This document shows, piece after piece, positions 13,101 to 26,930 of a stretch of 64,000 bases of DNA. A program made the translations under genes and the position numbers. A model generated the notes under the pieces. That model was not told where the DNA came from. It saw nothing but the letters and a program-made list of their open reading frames with translations, and made no database searches. The stretch is from NCBI GenBank assembly GCA_000149265.1, contig CH003313.1:1041947-1105946 (forward strand). The letters are read 5' to 3'. The stretch is from Ciona savignyi (Eukaryota; Chordata; Ascidiacea; Phlebobranchia; Cionidae). The number at the start of each line of letters is the position of its first letter. The stretch's first letter is position 1.

Positions 13101-16100
13101 TTACCACAGTAACATTGGTAATTGCCTCTTTGTCAATCCCCAACCATCGTACTGATTTAAAATAACTTGGATATAAACATGACATAAGTAAGTCACTGTT
13201 GGCAACCGTTTCTCGAGCATTGTCAGGTTTGATTGAGAATGGGCTTTGGCCTGTAGAATGATGGTTGTGTAGACATGTTGTATATAATTATTAATATAAA
13301 AACATAGTTTTCGATACATGAACTTCAATGACACTAACAAAACGAACATAATTAATTAAAGTAGCAGAGTTTACTATCACAAAATTAAAAAACTTAAAAC
13401 GCATAAAAAATGTACCACAAAGATACAAATTATAGGCTCTGTATTTTTATAGTATACTCACTGTGCTAATAAAAAGGGTTTCAGAATGGCACAGATATAT
13501 CTTTATAACCACAGAGTATGAACCACATGTTAACCACCACTATGTTAAAAGCAAAATTTACTGCACACTTTGTTTCTGCCAGCAGGGTCCCCAGGTTACC
13601 TAACCACACTTTATGTTATACATGCTGGGTGCTGGCCTTTGTGATTTTATTTCTACAAGCTTAAACTAATGTGTTATAAAACATATATTAATTATTATTA
13701 ATGTTCAATTAAGTAGTAACGCTTATTTTTTCAAGTGTGTTCCATTAAAGCATGCTTCCAGCCCAACTATCTTTTGGGATTACAGGGAATCTTCTGGGGC
13801 TACTCTTCAAATTTTAAATTAATACACATCTAGACCATGTTAGGTGACGTACCTAAATATTAACCCGATTGGTCAATTCTTTCCGGTTTAAACACGCATT
13901 ACAAACAATGTCAGTCCGTGATTTCAGTTGTTCAGGATTATGGGAATTCCCTTGAGGCCACGTACTAACATTGTTCAGGCAGATCCAGTGCTTGTGTTTA
14001 ATTCTACCGTGTGATGAACAATTTCGGTCTAAAAACGGACAAGACTAAAATCTGCCTTTTGTTTAAATATGGTACGCATGATTACAAGTCAGTGTTGGCA
14101 ACGGTAACTGGATGTTAACGTTTGTCGAGAAGTAATAATATATTATGCAGCCTAAAAAGTGTTTACAAACCAAACAAACTCTAATTTCGCTGCACCCGTA
14201 AGCAGTGATATGATAGTAAAATCAATGTGAACGCAATTTTCGAAACAAAACAACATTCATTTCGCCGCAATTAAATTCCAGTCACGAGTTGCAGACGACG
14301 ACATGGCACGTGACAACAAGACAGCAGCCAATAAAAATAAAGGTGGTGACGTAATCTGCGATCACGGGAAGTCGACTCTATAAGTACCGTACTAAATAAT
14401 GAATGCTTTTAGTATTTTATACATTAAGCCTGAAGCTTAAACCTGGCGTATGAAATATAACAATTAGACCATAATCTAGTATTTAGGGATTATGGATAAG
14501 GATTATACTTCGTCTTCAACATCACAGAAGGCCGCCGCGTGTGAGAAAGAAATACGCAATGCGAATTGTTCTAGATGTCTAAAAATCGTACCGATCACAA
14601 GCTAAAACAAAAACATGACATTTTGTCATTTTTAATGAATCAGTAAATCAAGTCATTAGAAACTACAGCCTATTAATGCGTTTTAGTGTAATATATGCAT
14701 ATTGTCACTAATATCACTAATATTATGCATATTGCAATACCTTGGTAGGTTTGCCTATGTTTTAAAATGCTAATACTGTGTTGCCTGAATAGGCTTAGGG
14801 GATATTCTTGTTAGCAACATGTGGGTTACGCCGCGAGTCCTGTTGAATTATCACACAAATCGATGGCAAGCACTTTAAACGCCAAAAAGTTAAAGTGATT
14901 TTTTTATTTACCGGTGAATCAATGCACAACTTCCTGCGAGATTCTGCATTCCGCAAGTTAGGGAATATAACCCTTTTAACCTCGATGGATACGCTGTGTA
15001 TGTTTAATTAGACAGATAGAAGATAAGAAACAAATTTCCAAATAAACCTTCATGAACCCCAGACGAAATAAAACCACAACGAACTAATATCTCGGTCACG
15101 TGACCGTAAGTCTGGTTTATATCAATCGGCAATGTGACGTCACATTCCCTTAGTGAAAGTTACGGAAAGAGTTGACGGATTTGAGAATCGAGATTTGCCG
15201 GACGATTTTAGCTGTTCGTGTAAAGCACGAAAGTACATTAACTACAGGAGGTGCACATAATAAAGCCGAAACAACATATGTATTTTTCCAGGACCACATG
15301 TGCTTTAAATATAAAACCACACCTGACAGCCAATGGCCTTATTACAAAGAACGCGTTTTACGCTCATGCTAACATAACTTTTTTACCGTACAAAATAAAC
15401 ACTTTTTCTTTAATTAATTTATTAAGAAAGGACCTGTACGAGTTGAGCGTAAGATATTTCTATAAAATGTTATTATATTCATTAATAAATTATCATTTTG
15501 CGTTAAAGCCTATGGTTAGGTATTGGGCGCCTGTTTTTTTTGAAACGTTTAAAACTTGAACAAAAAAAACGTAAATGTGATAACAGAATAAACAGCGAAT
15601 ATTCGATTGTTACAATCTATCAGATTGCTATTGAAATAAATATAACGTAAATAGACAGTAGCCACATATACACGTACTTCGTTAAAACGCAGAAATTATG
15701 TTGTTAAAACGCAGAAATTATGTTGAGTAAATGTGATTACAAGCTGATCGTTACTTAAAAATATTACCAGAACTAAACGATTATTTAATCCCTACTTAAA
15801 AGAATAATTTATTGTTGTCTGCATTGAAATTGGGTCGTATCATGAAGATTAGAAATGTAAAGTGCGTCGTTTGATTTTAATCTGTTTAATCGTATTAAAC
15901 CAAGTATTGGTTTGCGTTGACGTGTATGATACAAGTAAAATACATTCCTGGACGCATTTATAAATAATAAATCTTCTGTTTTTGTTTGGCGCTCCCACCT
16001 ACAAACCCATTTTAATCTATAGACCGTACTGAATGTATAACACAATTAAATAACGTCCCAGAAATACAGGAAATTAATTTTGACCCAAGATTAATCTACT

Positions 16101-18587
16101 ACCCCACGAGCGCATATTTTTTAATTTATTCCAAGCACGCGTAACGTTCAATATAAACGCTATTTAAGCATTTAGGGTAAGGAACGCAAAACACTAGGTC
16201 GATAAGGAAAAAGCGGGCATATGGTTTGATTGCGTTTTATTAATTGGAACAATTGAAATAGTTTCGATCAATTAACAGCCGGCCCATTTACCAAGTGTAG
16301 TAGAAACATGGTGCCCTAGTTCATGCCCTAATTTGGTCAGTGTGTTTAGAGAGAAATAGAAGATAAAACTGTGGTTAGTTTCAGCTAAAAAAATATTTTT
16401 TGTATGAATCCTACACAAATGATATTTAATCGTACAAAATATTTGTAAAATGATTAAATAAATGATTCACGGGTATATGTTATATACAGTACAAGGGTTA
16501 AAATCCATACACATTGCACAAAGATTAACTTTGTCTAGTCTTACTTACATATGACATTTAAAATTCGTCAACGTCATACATGAAAAATTCGTGCGATGGG
16601 TGCATAACACGGTAATAGTTAACATAGTCCCGAGGTTTACTTACCCAATACTATAATCATCATTTTAGATACATGCATGTCGTTTAAAACCAAGACATAA
16701 ACCAAACAAATTAAGTGTAAATATATATGGAATCGTTTTAAACAAAACTGAATAAACAAAGAACTGTGATTTAAATCACGTATAAAAAATTTAATTTAAG
16801 ATTTCATTAAAAAAACTGCCATATATCATGAATAGATTTGGACTACAAAGAAAAAAACTACTTCAAAGTATATACCACGTTTTGGCTATAGATTACAGGA
16901 GTAACTTGATACTATTCGTTGAGATCGGGAATATAAATTCCTTTTCGGCGGGAAATGGGAGCTTGAATACCCGCGGGAAATAATAACCAGTAACTTGGTT
17001 TCAATCCTATAAAACTAATGGAGCCGGATCAATACGTCACTCGATGACGTAACAGATAGGTACGATTGTATTGATCAGACTTTCACCGACGCGGTGCCGT
17101 TGTGCAGTAACGTTTGCGTGTGTGAATTTATAAGCAACTGTATGGAAAAAACAAATAGCCACAAATAACTGGCTAATCAAAGCAGATGAATTATGTAAGA
17201 TATGATAAACTAGGACTTTACTTGGCGAACATTAACAATATTTTATTATACAAACACGTTACCGAACTTTGGTTTCGTCAGTACCGTTGACAACCCATAA
17301 CTGCAAACAGCAATATATAAATATATATCTTTATTTATAGCATCCAGTATTTACCAATGGTTTAATAGTATATTAAACTTTGGAATTGCTTCATCCATCT
17401 GGACCTATCAAAATGATTGGACAATCGCAAACATAAACATCCTATACCAGTGTGATAAGCCTGCGTGACGTAACGATATGTCAACATTTGGAAAGTTATT
17501 ACATTTTGGGGAGGTTTTATTCAACTAAATATGCCAGCCTTTTATATTCAGTAGGACCATTTATATGTATAACTTTGCTGGTGATTTTGGGTTTACAGTA
17601 ACAGTAATCATTAATATGCGAAAAAACGAACCCACACGGTTAAATTTTGTAAAGACGGAAAACGGGCAATAAAAAGAAACATTTTACACAAATTTGATAT
17701 CTTTTTAAACAACGGCCAAAAAAACGCAATGAGGTATTTTATAGAAACATAATTTCACCGGTGAATGCCGTCAGTTTCGTGGGTTAAGTTTACCGATTTA
17801 CAACAAGATACCAACATTCTCCCACGGTTACTACAGCTTTGAGGAAGGAAACTATACTGTGTATTGCAGATTAACAATTGACCACAGACAATATAGTAAA
17901 AGAAAATCTACCAGTTTGTTCCACGAGACCAAGGTATTAACGACTTTATGAATAAGTTAAGCTTTTTACAACGGTGGTTTATAGTTATCCAAAAAGTGGC
18001 GGTACAAATAATTACCAATATATGACTAATTGGTAGCGCTTTACAACGTCACTAAAACCTTTAGAATTTTAATTGCACTTCTTAATAAAACATCTTGAAA
18101 AGATGACTTTAAATTTTTGAATTATTATTTTCACGCAAGAAAATATAAATACAAACAAAACTGCAAACAGTTATAATTAAGGCGGACAAAATGGGTGCGG
18201 CAATAAACTAATACTTCGTATAAATTGTACTATTGTGGTGTTGCGTGGTTGATACAATCAAAAGTAGAGGTACATAGAATGCATATTCCTGTGCATAGAG
18301 GAACAAAGTTCGGTATAACACGATCAAGAATAGGCGTGGATTGAACGTAATTCGCCTTAAACAATACTGGAACTGGATTGCAGTAATTTATGATGTTAAC
18401 CTAAACATATACCACTACGTGTTTTAATGACAAATTCTGTGTATTAAAACAAACGTAGGGCTATATAGTTATTATTTAAAACAAACTTAGGGTTATATAT
18501 TTAAGAAAGACCATAGGCCGTTATTATTTAATTGAACCACGTACCTGATACAGCCAAGACGAGAGTTGCCAAAACCACTAGATGCAT
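1115..18587 (-). CDS. NCAM: NCAM-like cell adhesion protein (five Ig domains plus FN3), 3' part missing
   Basis: Homophilic cell-adhesion type protein, by family knowledge. Thirteen exons (minus order): 18587-18545, 13250-13105, 12561-12417, 11833-11687, 11427-11287, 10873-10771, 10280-10195, 9899-9807, 6413-6277, 5519-5366, 4659-4397, 1810-1685, 1247-1115. All phases agree, giving about 572 residues. Exon 1 is a signal peptide (MHLVVLATLVLAVSG). Ig domains lie at about 15-112, 113-207, 208-301, 302-398 and 399-528, with typical Cys, Trp and DxGxYxC motifs (DEGQYSC, DAGKYTC, DSGDYTC, YGKYYC). Ig5 opens with YAPRETTLPEVYS, resembling the YAPK...VYT opening of vertebrate NCAM Ig5. The last exon starts an FN3 domain (ANIIFSPP, IYRYLIFLSS). 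The rest of FN3, any second FN3 and the membrane anchor are not seen. Intron 1 is 5.3 kb. FasII/OCAM-type naming is equally possible. Confidence 0.85.
1283..1411 (+). repeat. SINE fragment (middle part)
   Basis: Contains the family's AGCTAGTCGGTTG block and the GAACCCAATGGATT block, with the head and tail worn away. It lies in an intron, 36 bases upstream (in gene sense) of the FN3 exon. See 43946-44236 for the reference copy. Confidence 0.65.
2306..3177. mobile_element. Non-autonomous hAT-type element A
   Basis: The ends are inverted repeats: CAGGGATGTCCAACCT at the left and the reverse complement AGGTTGGACATCCCTG at the right. Perfect 8-bp target duplications GTATAATG flank it (2298-2305 and 3178-3185). 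Eight-base duplications with CAG...CTG ends are the hAT mark. It has no transposase frame. Inside are TGCGGCCC motifs near both ends and a second element (2596-3085). It sits in the NCAM intron between exons 12 and 11. Confidence 0.88.
2596..3085. mobile_element. Inner MITE-like element inside hAT A
   Basis: Bounded by CAGGGTTGGAATTAA and TTAATTCGAACCCTG, an inverted repeat with one mismatch. It carries several GCGAA/TTCGC motifs and a GATTTCGCGCACTTTTAATA block that recurs at 27561-28173. No clear target duplication is visible, so it may be an old insertion or part of the host element's body. Confidence 0.65.
4790..4916 (-). repeat. SINE fragment, worn
   Basis: Antisense match to the family middle and head: AACCAATCAGATTCAGGC, then AAAGGACACAAC, AGCCAGCAACCAATTTTAAA and a degraded head. 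Intronic in the NCAM-like gene. Confidence 0.5.
5100..5320 (-). repeat. SINE copy, tail to middle
   Basis: Antisense copy starting with GGATAGAATGTTCATGTTTA and holding AATCGTCAGATTAC, GGTTACCAGAGCTATT and TAGAACCCATTATT in family order. The head part is lost just before the Ig4 exon at 5366-5519. Confidence 0.75.
6278..9806. other. Large NCAM intron with an unassigned repeat-like block
   Basis: No exon is needed here: exons 8 and 9 join in phase. Around 7015-7200 lies a less AT-rich block (GGGCAACGCCCTGTGCCAG, CGACTGGCGTCTTAT, CCCTTGGGAAGGGTTGG) that looks like the end of an interspersed repeat, but I cannot name it. A SINE fragment sits at 8255-8435. The rest is AT-rich. Confidence 0.5.
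8255..8435 (-). repeat. SINE fragment, worn
   Basis: Antisense: TACCGTCAGGTTGCC, TATTGCAGTGTGTTGTGTAT, then CATCCACTGGGTTTGGGCAA and CCCTTTGGCTGCTAAAAGG in family order. Confidence 0.6.
13251..18544. other. First intron of the NCAM-like gene
   Basis: This 5.3 kb stretch separates the signal-peptide exon from Ig1. I see no coding exon in it. It contains a perfect CRE palindrome TGACGTCA near 15134 and a close 21-base tandem duplication near 15690 (AAAACGCAGAAATTATGTTG twice). Long first introns often hold enhancers, but nothing here proves it. Confidence 0.5.
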
Positions 18588-21500
18588 ATTTGCTTCGTGA
18601 AACACCTTTTAAATCAAACCTAAAGAAATTTGCTTGGATTGGTTGGTAACAGATTGTGTTTGAGACCAACTGCTATTGTAAACTAGGCTAGACTACCGAA
18701 AACCGGTAAATTTCAACCTGAATAGCATAAACGAGTTTAAAAAACACGTTAGGTTAATGTTATACAAAAAATGAGTACAACTAAGTATTGGACAAATGTT
18801 ATAACGTAATAAACAGTCCACTAATTCCACTAAAGTACACTGATTGATATTCTATACATTTACAGCATTGCAACTGCAACAACCTAAGTTAAATTTGCAA
18901 TTAAACTGAATAAAAGCAGGCAACAAATACATTTACCCTTATGACGTAAACAACGATTGATTCTTCGCGTTCAATTAACTAAAAATCCCCTGTATTTACA
19001 AACCAGACATTCAAAAAAATATTATTTTAAGTTCTTACTACTTCACTGGTATTTAGTTTCTCGTTAATTACAATGCAAGCTGTTAAAAGGGTGTTCTTTT
19101 TAAAAATTCCTCACCACTTCACGTAAACTGGTGTTTGATGCGTAACATATTAAATCAATATGCATATTTTCTACTAGTGCCTGACGTACGATATTTTCGC
19201 TCAATTTTTACTTTTCTGGATAAATCAATGTGACAAGTCGATGCAGCTTCAACCGCCCCATAACGTTTCCAGAGCTAGTAACATTGGATCCTTCCGTCAC
19301 TGATCCGCTCCGGACCAGAGAAAAAGGCGAGAAACGAGTTTAAATTATTTATAAGCGCGGCAGACAGATGGCAATTATGACTGCACAAGGCGCGCCTGCT
19401 TCAGCACTGGAACGCCGCGATCACACTGTTATTCGAAGCACAAAAAACTCTCAACATCGTCTAAAATAGACAACTCCAAAATCGACACATAATGCGATTT
19501 CTCTTTATTGCAACCCACGGAGTAATTTACTTGTAACTTGCCTTCACTTAAATCCAGTTACCCCTCATATATGCAGTACTAATGCTCCTGTGGCATTATA
19601 CTGACGTAACGTCAATGTTATAGGAGTAAACGACTTACTTAATTCTTTTTATAATAAGTACCGTTTAAATTTTCGGACATGATTGTGAAAAATAAAAAAG
19701 TAATCTAACTATTCGTTCCTTTACCAACAGAATATTCACTACACGCAAAAAGTCGATATAAAAAGTTCAAAAGTATTTGTATTATAGATTTTTAAACGTC
19801 ACGTGCCGTAGGCATTCTGATCGAAAGGACAGGAAACCTCATTGCAACGCGGCTTAGATCCCATGGGAGGTAATCGTAATGAGTTCATTTACCAGAAATG
19901 TATCAATATGCGCTACAGTAGTATACCGATGTATATTACAAAATCGATTGAAAATTGGCATTTAGGGATGATTATTTGTCATAGGAAATTTGTAATTGGG
20001 CGAAAACAGATACATTTTTATGTGAACCATTATTTTGTTCAAAATGTGACTTCAAACCACACAAAATTCAACATTTAATTATCGCACTAACATGAGACTA
20101 TTTAAACACGACCTTAACAAGACCACCCTCTTAAGAAGACACATTTTAGACCTTGGATTTGTACCTGACATTCAGGAGTAACTATATTGATTCAACTGTG
20201 ATATTGACCAAACCTGGTATTAAATCCTACTAATAACTTTAAAGGTCTCACACCAAAACATACGTTTCTTTTATGAATAATTGATTTTGATTAAATGGCA
20301 ACCTTCGTTGTGAACTGTTCGTGCGACCCGTGTGGCTTCGATAACCACATGGTTGTGACGTCACTTCAACCCTATGTCCAAGCTGTTGTTTTTAACCGGC
20401 CAGCCACTTATCTGCGTGACATGTTTTCACTTCTAAAAAAAACTTAAGAAAACTGCTTGGGCAGTATTTCCTATAGAATAGGAAATTTTTAATATTTAAT
20501 TACAGTTTTGAAAGAGATGGATCAGTTGAATTAACAACTTTTGATCCCACAGCCCACCTTCAATTTACCGGTTGATTTTAGTACGTTGTATAGGGTTGAG
20601 ACCATTTTACTTTTTCTTATAGTTTTACACATTTATTTTTTTAATTTACTGCGTTCGGTCTATGTGATAGAAAGACGCAATCGACGAGCCAGTGACTCGT
20701 AATACTAAAGGACGGTTGTAATAACCACACATACTCGGTTTCAATATGCACATTCTTTGCAGCTTTATTAATGGACAAGAAATTTAATGTCGTTTCCTTG
20801 ATCGAGTGAAATAACCTCGTTAAAGTAGCTCCTGCAATCCGATTGTGGCACTTGGCCACGCATGCATCTATCGATGTAATAATGCATATCGTTAGTCAAC
20901 CAAGAGATCAACAATAATTTTCTTATGTAAAACATTTTTTAATCTTAAAAATCGTTACGAAAATTCAGACTATTACAAACAACAAATTCTAAAAAAACAA
21001 ACAAAATAGCCGACCGAACTAAAATTATAATCCTAAGTAATATAAGCTTTCGTTTTACGCTATATTATACCTCGATTCCATTAAGCGTTTATTTTTACTT
21101 TTTTTATCTTTAAACGCGTTAATAAGAAAAACGATTCTGTGCCCATATACTACAACTGCATATATAAAACGAATAACAAAATTTTTTTAAATATTGTAGC
21201 ACTAAATAATCTGATAACAAAATCATTCATAGTTGCCGCACTCCCGCGCTAGCAACGTAACTTGAAGCTAATGAGTCTCAAAGCGCCGTCGCCAAAGCTA
21301 AAAACGAAAGTTTTCTCTCTTCACATAGTTCCATACTCTTCTAGTACCGAACCGTTATGCGTCGAAGAAAAACCTATCGCCGCTGATAATGGCTCGCCAA
21401 TTAAATTAACTCAAACTCAAAATCTCTTGTGGGATTCTGGATTACTCATAAGTTTGACATTCTGCCAGATCCAATTAATTACTAATTGAAATGTAATATA

Positions 21501-21689
21501 AACTAAACATGTAAGTCACGTCAACCTTACAAAAAGTAGCTTATTTTAATACCTGCAATACAATGTTCCAATCGTTTGGTATTGGCATTAGTTTACAAAC
21601 AATCATTGTTAAGGTTAACTACAGCATAAAACCAAGGAAAAAACTTAAAGGAGGAAAGGAGGGAAACTGCACGCTAAAATGTAGATTGG

Positions 21690-21775
21690 TTTTTAGGGTT
21701 AATGTTGGGATTGGGATTGGAGTTGGGGTTAGATATAGGTTTAAGATTAGTGTTTAGGGCAGGGTTGGAAAAAGT
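21690..21775 (+). repeat. Degenerate G-rich telomere-like repeat
   Basis: A run of imperfect TTGGGA/TTAGGG-like units (TTTTTAGGGTTAATGTTGGG, then GGGATTGGAGTTGGGGTTAG). The C-rich counterpart is the core of the foldback insertion at 45810-45930, so it may be a remnant of a similar element, not a telomere. Confidence 0.45.
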
Positions 21776-22382
21776 TTTAATAATTTGAGTAAGCAGTTAA
21801 ACTAACGTTTTATTGTCCAGTGCAAGAATATTGTCGAATTAAACTGCAACTGCAATCTACATTTTTATTGCTTACATTTAATCCACAATATGGATTATTA
21901 TACTCAAAGCAAGTTTGATATAAACATCATCTCTAGTCATTCTTAAACCGTGCCGTATAACTCGAGATGGCATTTGCAGCTGATATATAACTTGCTCCGG
22001 CGATACAAGGTTACGACATGGTAAATGTGAAACTAACAGTGCTGAATAAATCTGTCATAATTGAAAAGCTCGGAATTCTAAAACAGCGCCACATTACCAT
22101 AGATAGTGAGAGTTGCGTACAAGGGCACGCCGGACTCTCCACAATAGAAAACTTGACTTTAGAAAGGAGCCACTTGGCGCTCTGAAAGGGCCACTTATCT
22201 TCACATTTTATCGCAATACACGAGACAGGGAGATTTACCAGTGCATAATAATAATAAGTGATGTACGGATTGGATTGTCTTAATATAAGCTTTGCGTAAA
22301 TAATAAGCCATATATGTTTCGTGCAATGTCGTACATACATATAACAAATACATGATCTTTAACATACATGTGGAAGTCATGC

Positions 22383-22556
22383 CCAGCAGGTGCTTAATTC
22401 CAGTGGAATGATGGGATTTACTAAATTGAATGAACGTGTGAACACACTGCACTGTAATAGCTCCGTAACCCGATGGTGGGTTTATACTATGACTATTGCC
22501 TGTGCAAAAATGTTCCTTGCGTATTCCCATTCACGGGATAAACATGAATGTCCTAT
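22383..22556 (+). repeat. SINE fragment, 3' half
   Basis: Sense fragment: TTCCAGTGGAATGATGGG, CACTGCACTGTAATAGCTCC, GTAACCCGATGGTGGG and the tail CATTCACGGGATAAACATGA followed by TCCTATCC. Confidence 0.7.
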
Positions 22557-24044
22557 CCGATCTTCACCATAGTTACTTTCTATACGGTTGTGTGCTTTGA
22601 CATTAATTTTATGAACGTAGCTTCGACCCAATAAGATTCTGACTAGTTGAACAAAATGTGTAAGTATTGTCATTACACAACACACAGTCCGTACCGAACA
22701 CGACACAATATATTTTGAAATTGGACCCTGGGCATGTGTAAACTAATGTCAAAGGGTGATGCTGCCGAACGTTATTGCTATCGAGGTAAACGAATTCAAA
22801 AAGCTTCAGGTACGAGGATCTGCCAATTAAATTGATTTCAAATAATGTGTGGTGCCCTGTTAAAAAACAAATATGTGTTTTGTTAAGTAGTACTGGTTCC
22901 AAATCTGCGCATGGTTGCTAAAAGTATCTACTAAGCTTCGCGCCAGTGTTTCTGTGCACAAAAGAGCGTTCCAATAAAGGAAATTTAAAAAAATGCTCTG
23001 GATTCATATTGAAGATCCCAACTTTAAATTTATGTTTAAAAAAAAATCTAAGTTCTTAACTCTTTTAAAGGTCTATTTGTATTGGAGAGATTTGCAGAAT
23101 ATTTGGTTTATTCTGATTTATCCACATCACGTATACAACACATTACAATGCAATAGCACCACTGTCCCGGAACTTTCCAATCGTGTATTACTAAAATACG
23201 TTTTCCAAGCGTGTATTACTAAAATACGGGAAAAATGGCATGCTAAGGTTGAACTGTTTAACCGGTGTAATCACTTTCGGATTGCCAAATTCTTAAGCTA
23301 AAACTATTTACATTAAAGTGCAATTACATTTTATATATTAGAGTTTACTGGCTCACTAGCTGTAAGTGCGATACAGATGAAATAATCAAGAATCCACTAT
23401 TTACGGATATCACGGAAGTATATTGTACAATGCACATGCATGAGAAGCCCTTGCGTTGTGCTATAACAAAAATTATTGAGCTTTCTAAATAACTCAAAAA
23501 TAAAGAACACAATTCGCACACTAGCCTACTATTCCAATCTCTTTTATCTTTTTAAATTAAAAGTAACATTTTCCATAACTATACAACAATTAAACTGAAC
23601 GGACAGTTTTTATATATATGTTTAACTGAGTTAAATTTCAAACTAGTTATTGGGCGTATCTAGGTTCGTTTTCACTTTGTATTTACGAATCGTTTAAACT
23701 AGTAAAATATTTAGCATAGTTTAGTTTATTCATTTTTGCCCCAGTTTTTAAAAATGGCAAACGAATATAATCACGACACTAGAACGGGGAAGACGGCAAA
23801 ACGAAAAGTCGTTAAAACACGCCATTAAAACAGAATATAATTTAATAAATATAGCAGATGCGGCCGCAAAACCCAGGCGAAAGAACAATATTAAGCGATT
23901 CAAATTTAAATAAGACCAAACGATATAGAGCCCTGAAGAAGAGTGTGTGGTAAAGTGCGACCAATACTGCAAAATCTTTGCTTAATAGCGCCGTAATGCG
24001 AGAACATTGTTTTATAATTCTTATAACGGAATGTTCATCGGAAG

Positions 24045-24290
24045 AATTTCTTATGGTGCACAGTTGTGTGGCAGAATGGTATAAGTTTCGTGGCTGAACT
24101 ATATAAAAACGTCTAAGAAATAAGCTCATCATAGGTTCGAACCCTAAAAATATCCCAGGGTAGAAATGTTTCCCCGAACAGTTGGGTGGTCGAGTGGTTA
24201 ACTCCAACAATTCATATACCGCACCCTTATATTAAACCGGCCTTAGTGATAAACCCATCTAAGGTTCAAAAGTCAGCACCGTGCGGTATT
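24045..24290 (+). repeat. Pair of tRNA-derived SINE-like units
   Basis: Two similar units follow each other. The first has an A-box-like TGTGGCAGAATGGTATAAG and a B box GGTTCGAACCC near 24132. The second has GGTGGTCGAGTGGTTAACTC (like a tRNA-Ser D arm) and AAGGTTCAAAAG as a worn B box. Neither folds into a whole tRNA. The family differs from the common SINE. A related head, TGTGTGGCCGCATGGTTAAC, occurs near 56080. Confidence 0.45.
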
Positions 24291-26930
24291 GTGAATAAAT
24301 GTTTGGATAGTGCGGTATTGTGGTCAATTGGCAGACAAACCCATCACGTCCGAAATTACATCGGTTAAATCTTTTTTTATGTATGCAGCGCAAATACGTT
24401 ATGTACTGTCGGTTTAAACTAAACAGACAATAACGTATCTTCAGGCTACAAGTGATCAAAACCAGTCCCAATAACGAGAGTGTTTTCTTGACGACCACTT
24501 CGTTTTCCCACCGCTACGAGTTATAACATGAGAAGTCTATCCGAAACTTAGCTAATTGTGAGTCGTTATCGAAGCAAGTTTTATTCACTTGCAGTGTAAT
24601 GTCAAAAATGATTTATCTGCATTAAAAGAACAAATTTTAATATTTTTCTTATCAAGACGTCGGATACCTGCGCACAGTTGGTTAACCTGAGCCCTTGCAT
24701 TGTGCGGATATATAGGAGAGAATAATTTATGGATATCTGCTACTATTTTAGCATGTGAATATATAAATATGACATGGATAGTTTAAATATGTAAATATTA
24801 AACTAGCGTATCTGACAATACATATACTGTATTAAGATTCTTATTCAGTAGAATGTAAGAGAGCGGTAAAATAGCCTAAACGCAAGGGCTAAATTTAGTA
24901 TATACAGTATGCCATATCTAAAGGTTGCATTACAATGGTTTCAGCCGCAAGATGTTGCAACACTTTTCCCGGTCCGGCTGTTTAACCACTGCTTTGGAGT
25001 GCTTGAAGAAATTACAGGTAGCATAAACATCAGTACTTTGTACTTCACTACACTTGTGTGCGTTATTCAGTGTAACATAAAACATGTTAGCAAAATACCT
25101 GTGGTTTTGTATGGCACGATGGTGCCGCAACTATTTTTATCTTCGGAAAAGTACCGTGAAACGGACGAGACACTCGACCGGTTCGACTACCCATGCTCTA
25201 ATTGGTAGAGCATTGATAGGCTATGGTTTATCGGGTTTCTAGCAATACACTGTACAATACACAGTCATGTTCTACGAAGCGGAACTTAAGTTTGTAAACA
25301 AGCTTTTAAAGCATGCGCAACCAGTACATTTGTTTAGTACATATTAAGCCCGACTACCTTTACTTAATTGCTGTTCGTATTGTGTATTCCTCGGAACCGA
25401 CACTGATTTCCTGTTATTTTCCTATTGCTCTACCGTCTTCAGTCATTGCATGTATAGGTAATCTTATGTGATTGTTACAGTGAGCAAAAGTAAATACAAA
25501 CTGTACTGGTTTATACGTGGAGAATATAACATATTAAAGGCATTCCGTTTAAAACAGGAAAGGTGCATGGAAAGTTATATTTTATCTAGGTTTCTTCAGG
25601 TTTTTATGAATACGTGAATATTATAATTGTTTTATGGCCAATATATTTCGTTTTACCCGAAGTAATTTATAGTAGAAATATAGTCATTAAGCACGATAGT
25701 TACATGTTGCCGATTTTACTACTTCTTAACTAGTCGAGCATCGTTGCCCAATCTTCTGATTTGTGACGAAAATCTCGCCATTATAGTTATTCTCCGCTTG
25801 CGCAGCAGCCATAGCGCCTTAAGCGCTTTACGTAATAACTTAACGCTAGGAATTATTTCGTTAAGCAACAACCGAAACCCTGTTTATATCTATATAGTAA
25901 TGACTGTAATGTTTATATTTAAAATTCAATTTAATTGTGGTGGAAATAGTTTAGTGCAATTGTAATCGCATTACCCATTCAAAACCACGACAGTTAAAAT
26001 ATGCGATATAAGACAGCATTTATTAAATTGTGCTTGTATTAAGTACTGTTATTATATAGACAACTAATGGGCATATTTCGTATTTCCTGTGATGCGTACG
26101 GTATCGTATACATCTACTGACTATGAGTCTGTCATACAAATGTAAATTAATGATAAATGTTTTGTTTTTGCAGTCAAAGATACCGAGCTAAGGCATAATG
26201 ATTTGCGTTGGTATTTTAAAGAGTAGTTAGTGTGACGTCTAGGTATTCAGTTTAATATGTTAAAAATTATTACATTGGCTGTAAAGTGTTAAGCGATGAC
26301 ATATGCTTGGTTATTTTAACCAAATACGTCGATTATCAGCATTAGGTATGGATTTATGAGTTGCTGCATGAAAATCGCAAGCAATAAGTTTACTGGCTAA
26401 TTTGGCTTCCAGAGGTGATCTTTATGTACTTGGAAAAACAATATATTTATATAACTTCCTAGCTACCTGGTTAAATAAATCTCATTCAGTTTTTTTATGC
26501 GCGTAAATTGGCTTACGAGAGCACTTGGTTTGTGTGTGACTTAACAGCGAGATGGTTTAAAGAGGGGGAATTGACGTAACCTAAATTTCTGGAAATAAGG
26601 CGAGCAAACGTATCCAGCATAGATATTTAGATTAGGGGTGTATAATTTTAATTACTGGGAGGTCAAATAAAATAACGCTATTATACCACGGTATTCACGT
26701 CGTGTTTATTGTCATTAGTAAAAAAGAAGTTCACTATTTAAACTATTTACTTCCCGTTTCTGCTACCCTTTATAGACAAATAGTGTGTTGACAAAAGTTC
26801 GAGGTTTGTCTCATAATTTGTTATCTTTTACGTGGATGCGAATTTTTAACTGATGATTGTAGCTTTACGATTCTGAAACAAGGGTAATTGTTACGTTACA
26901 GAAAATAAATTTAACTTCCTTAGGTTCTCG

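Noticed and set aside
20295-20447. Fifty-codon open frame MATFVVNCSCDPCGF...
   Set aside because: Cysteine-bearing and neatly bounded, but no splice partners, no recognised domain and no nearby signals; left out as unsupported.
25170-25250. tRNA-like D-arm GCTCTAATTGGTAGAGCA
   Set aside because: No acceptor stem, anticodon arm or B box follows, so it is at most a tRNA remnant.
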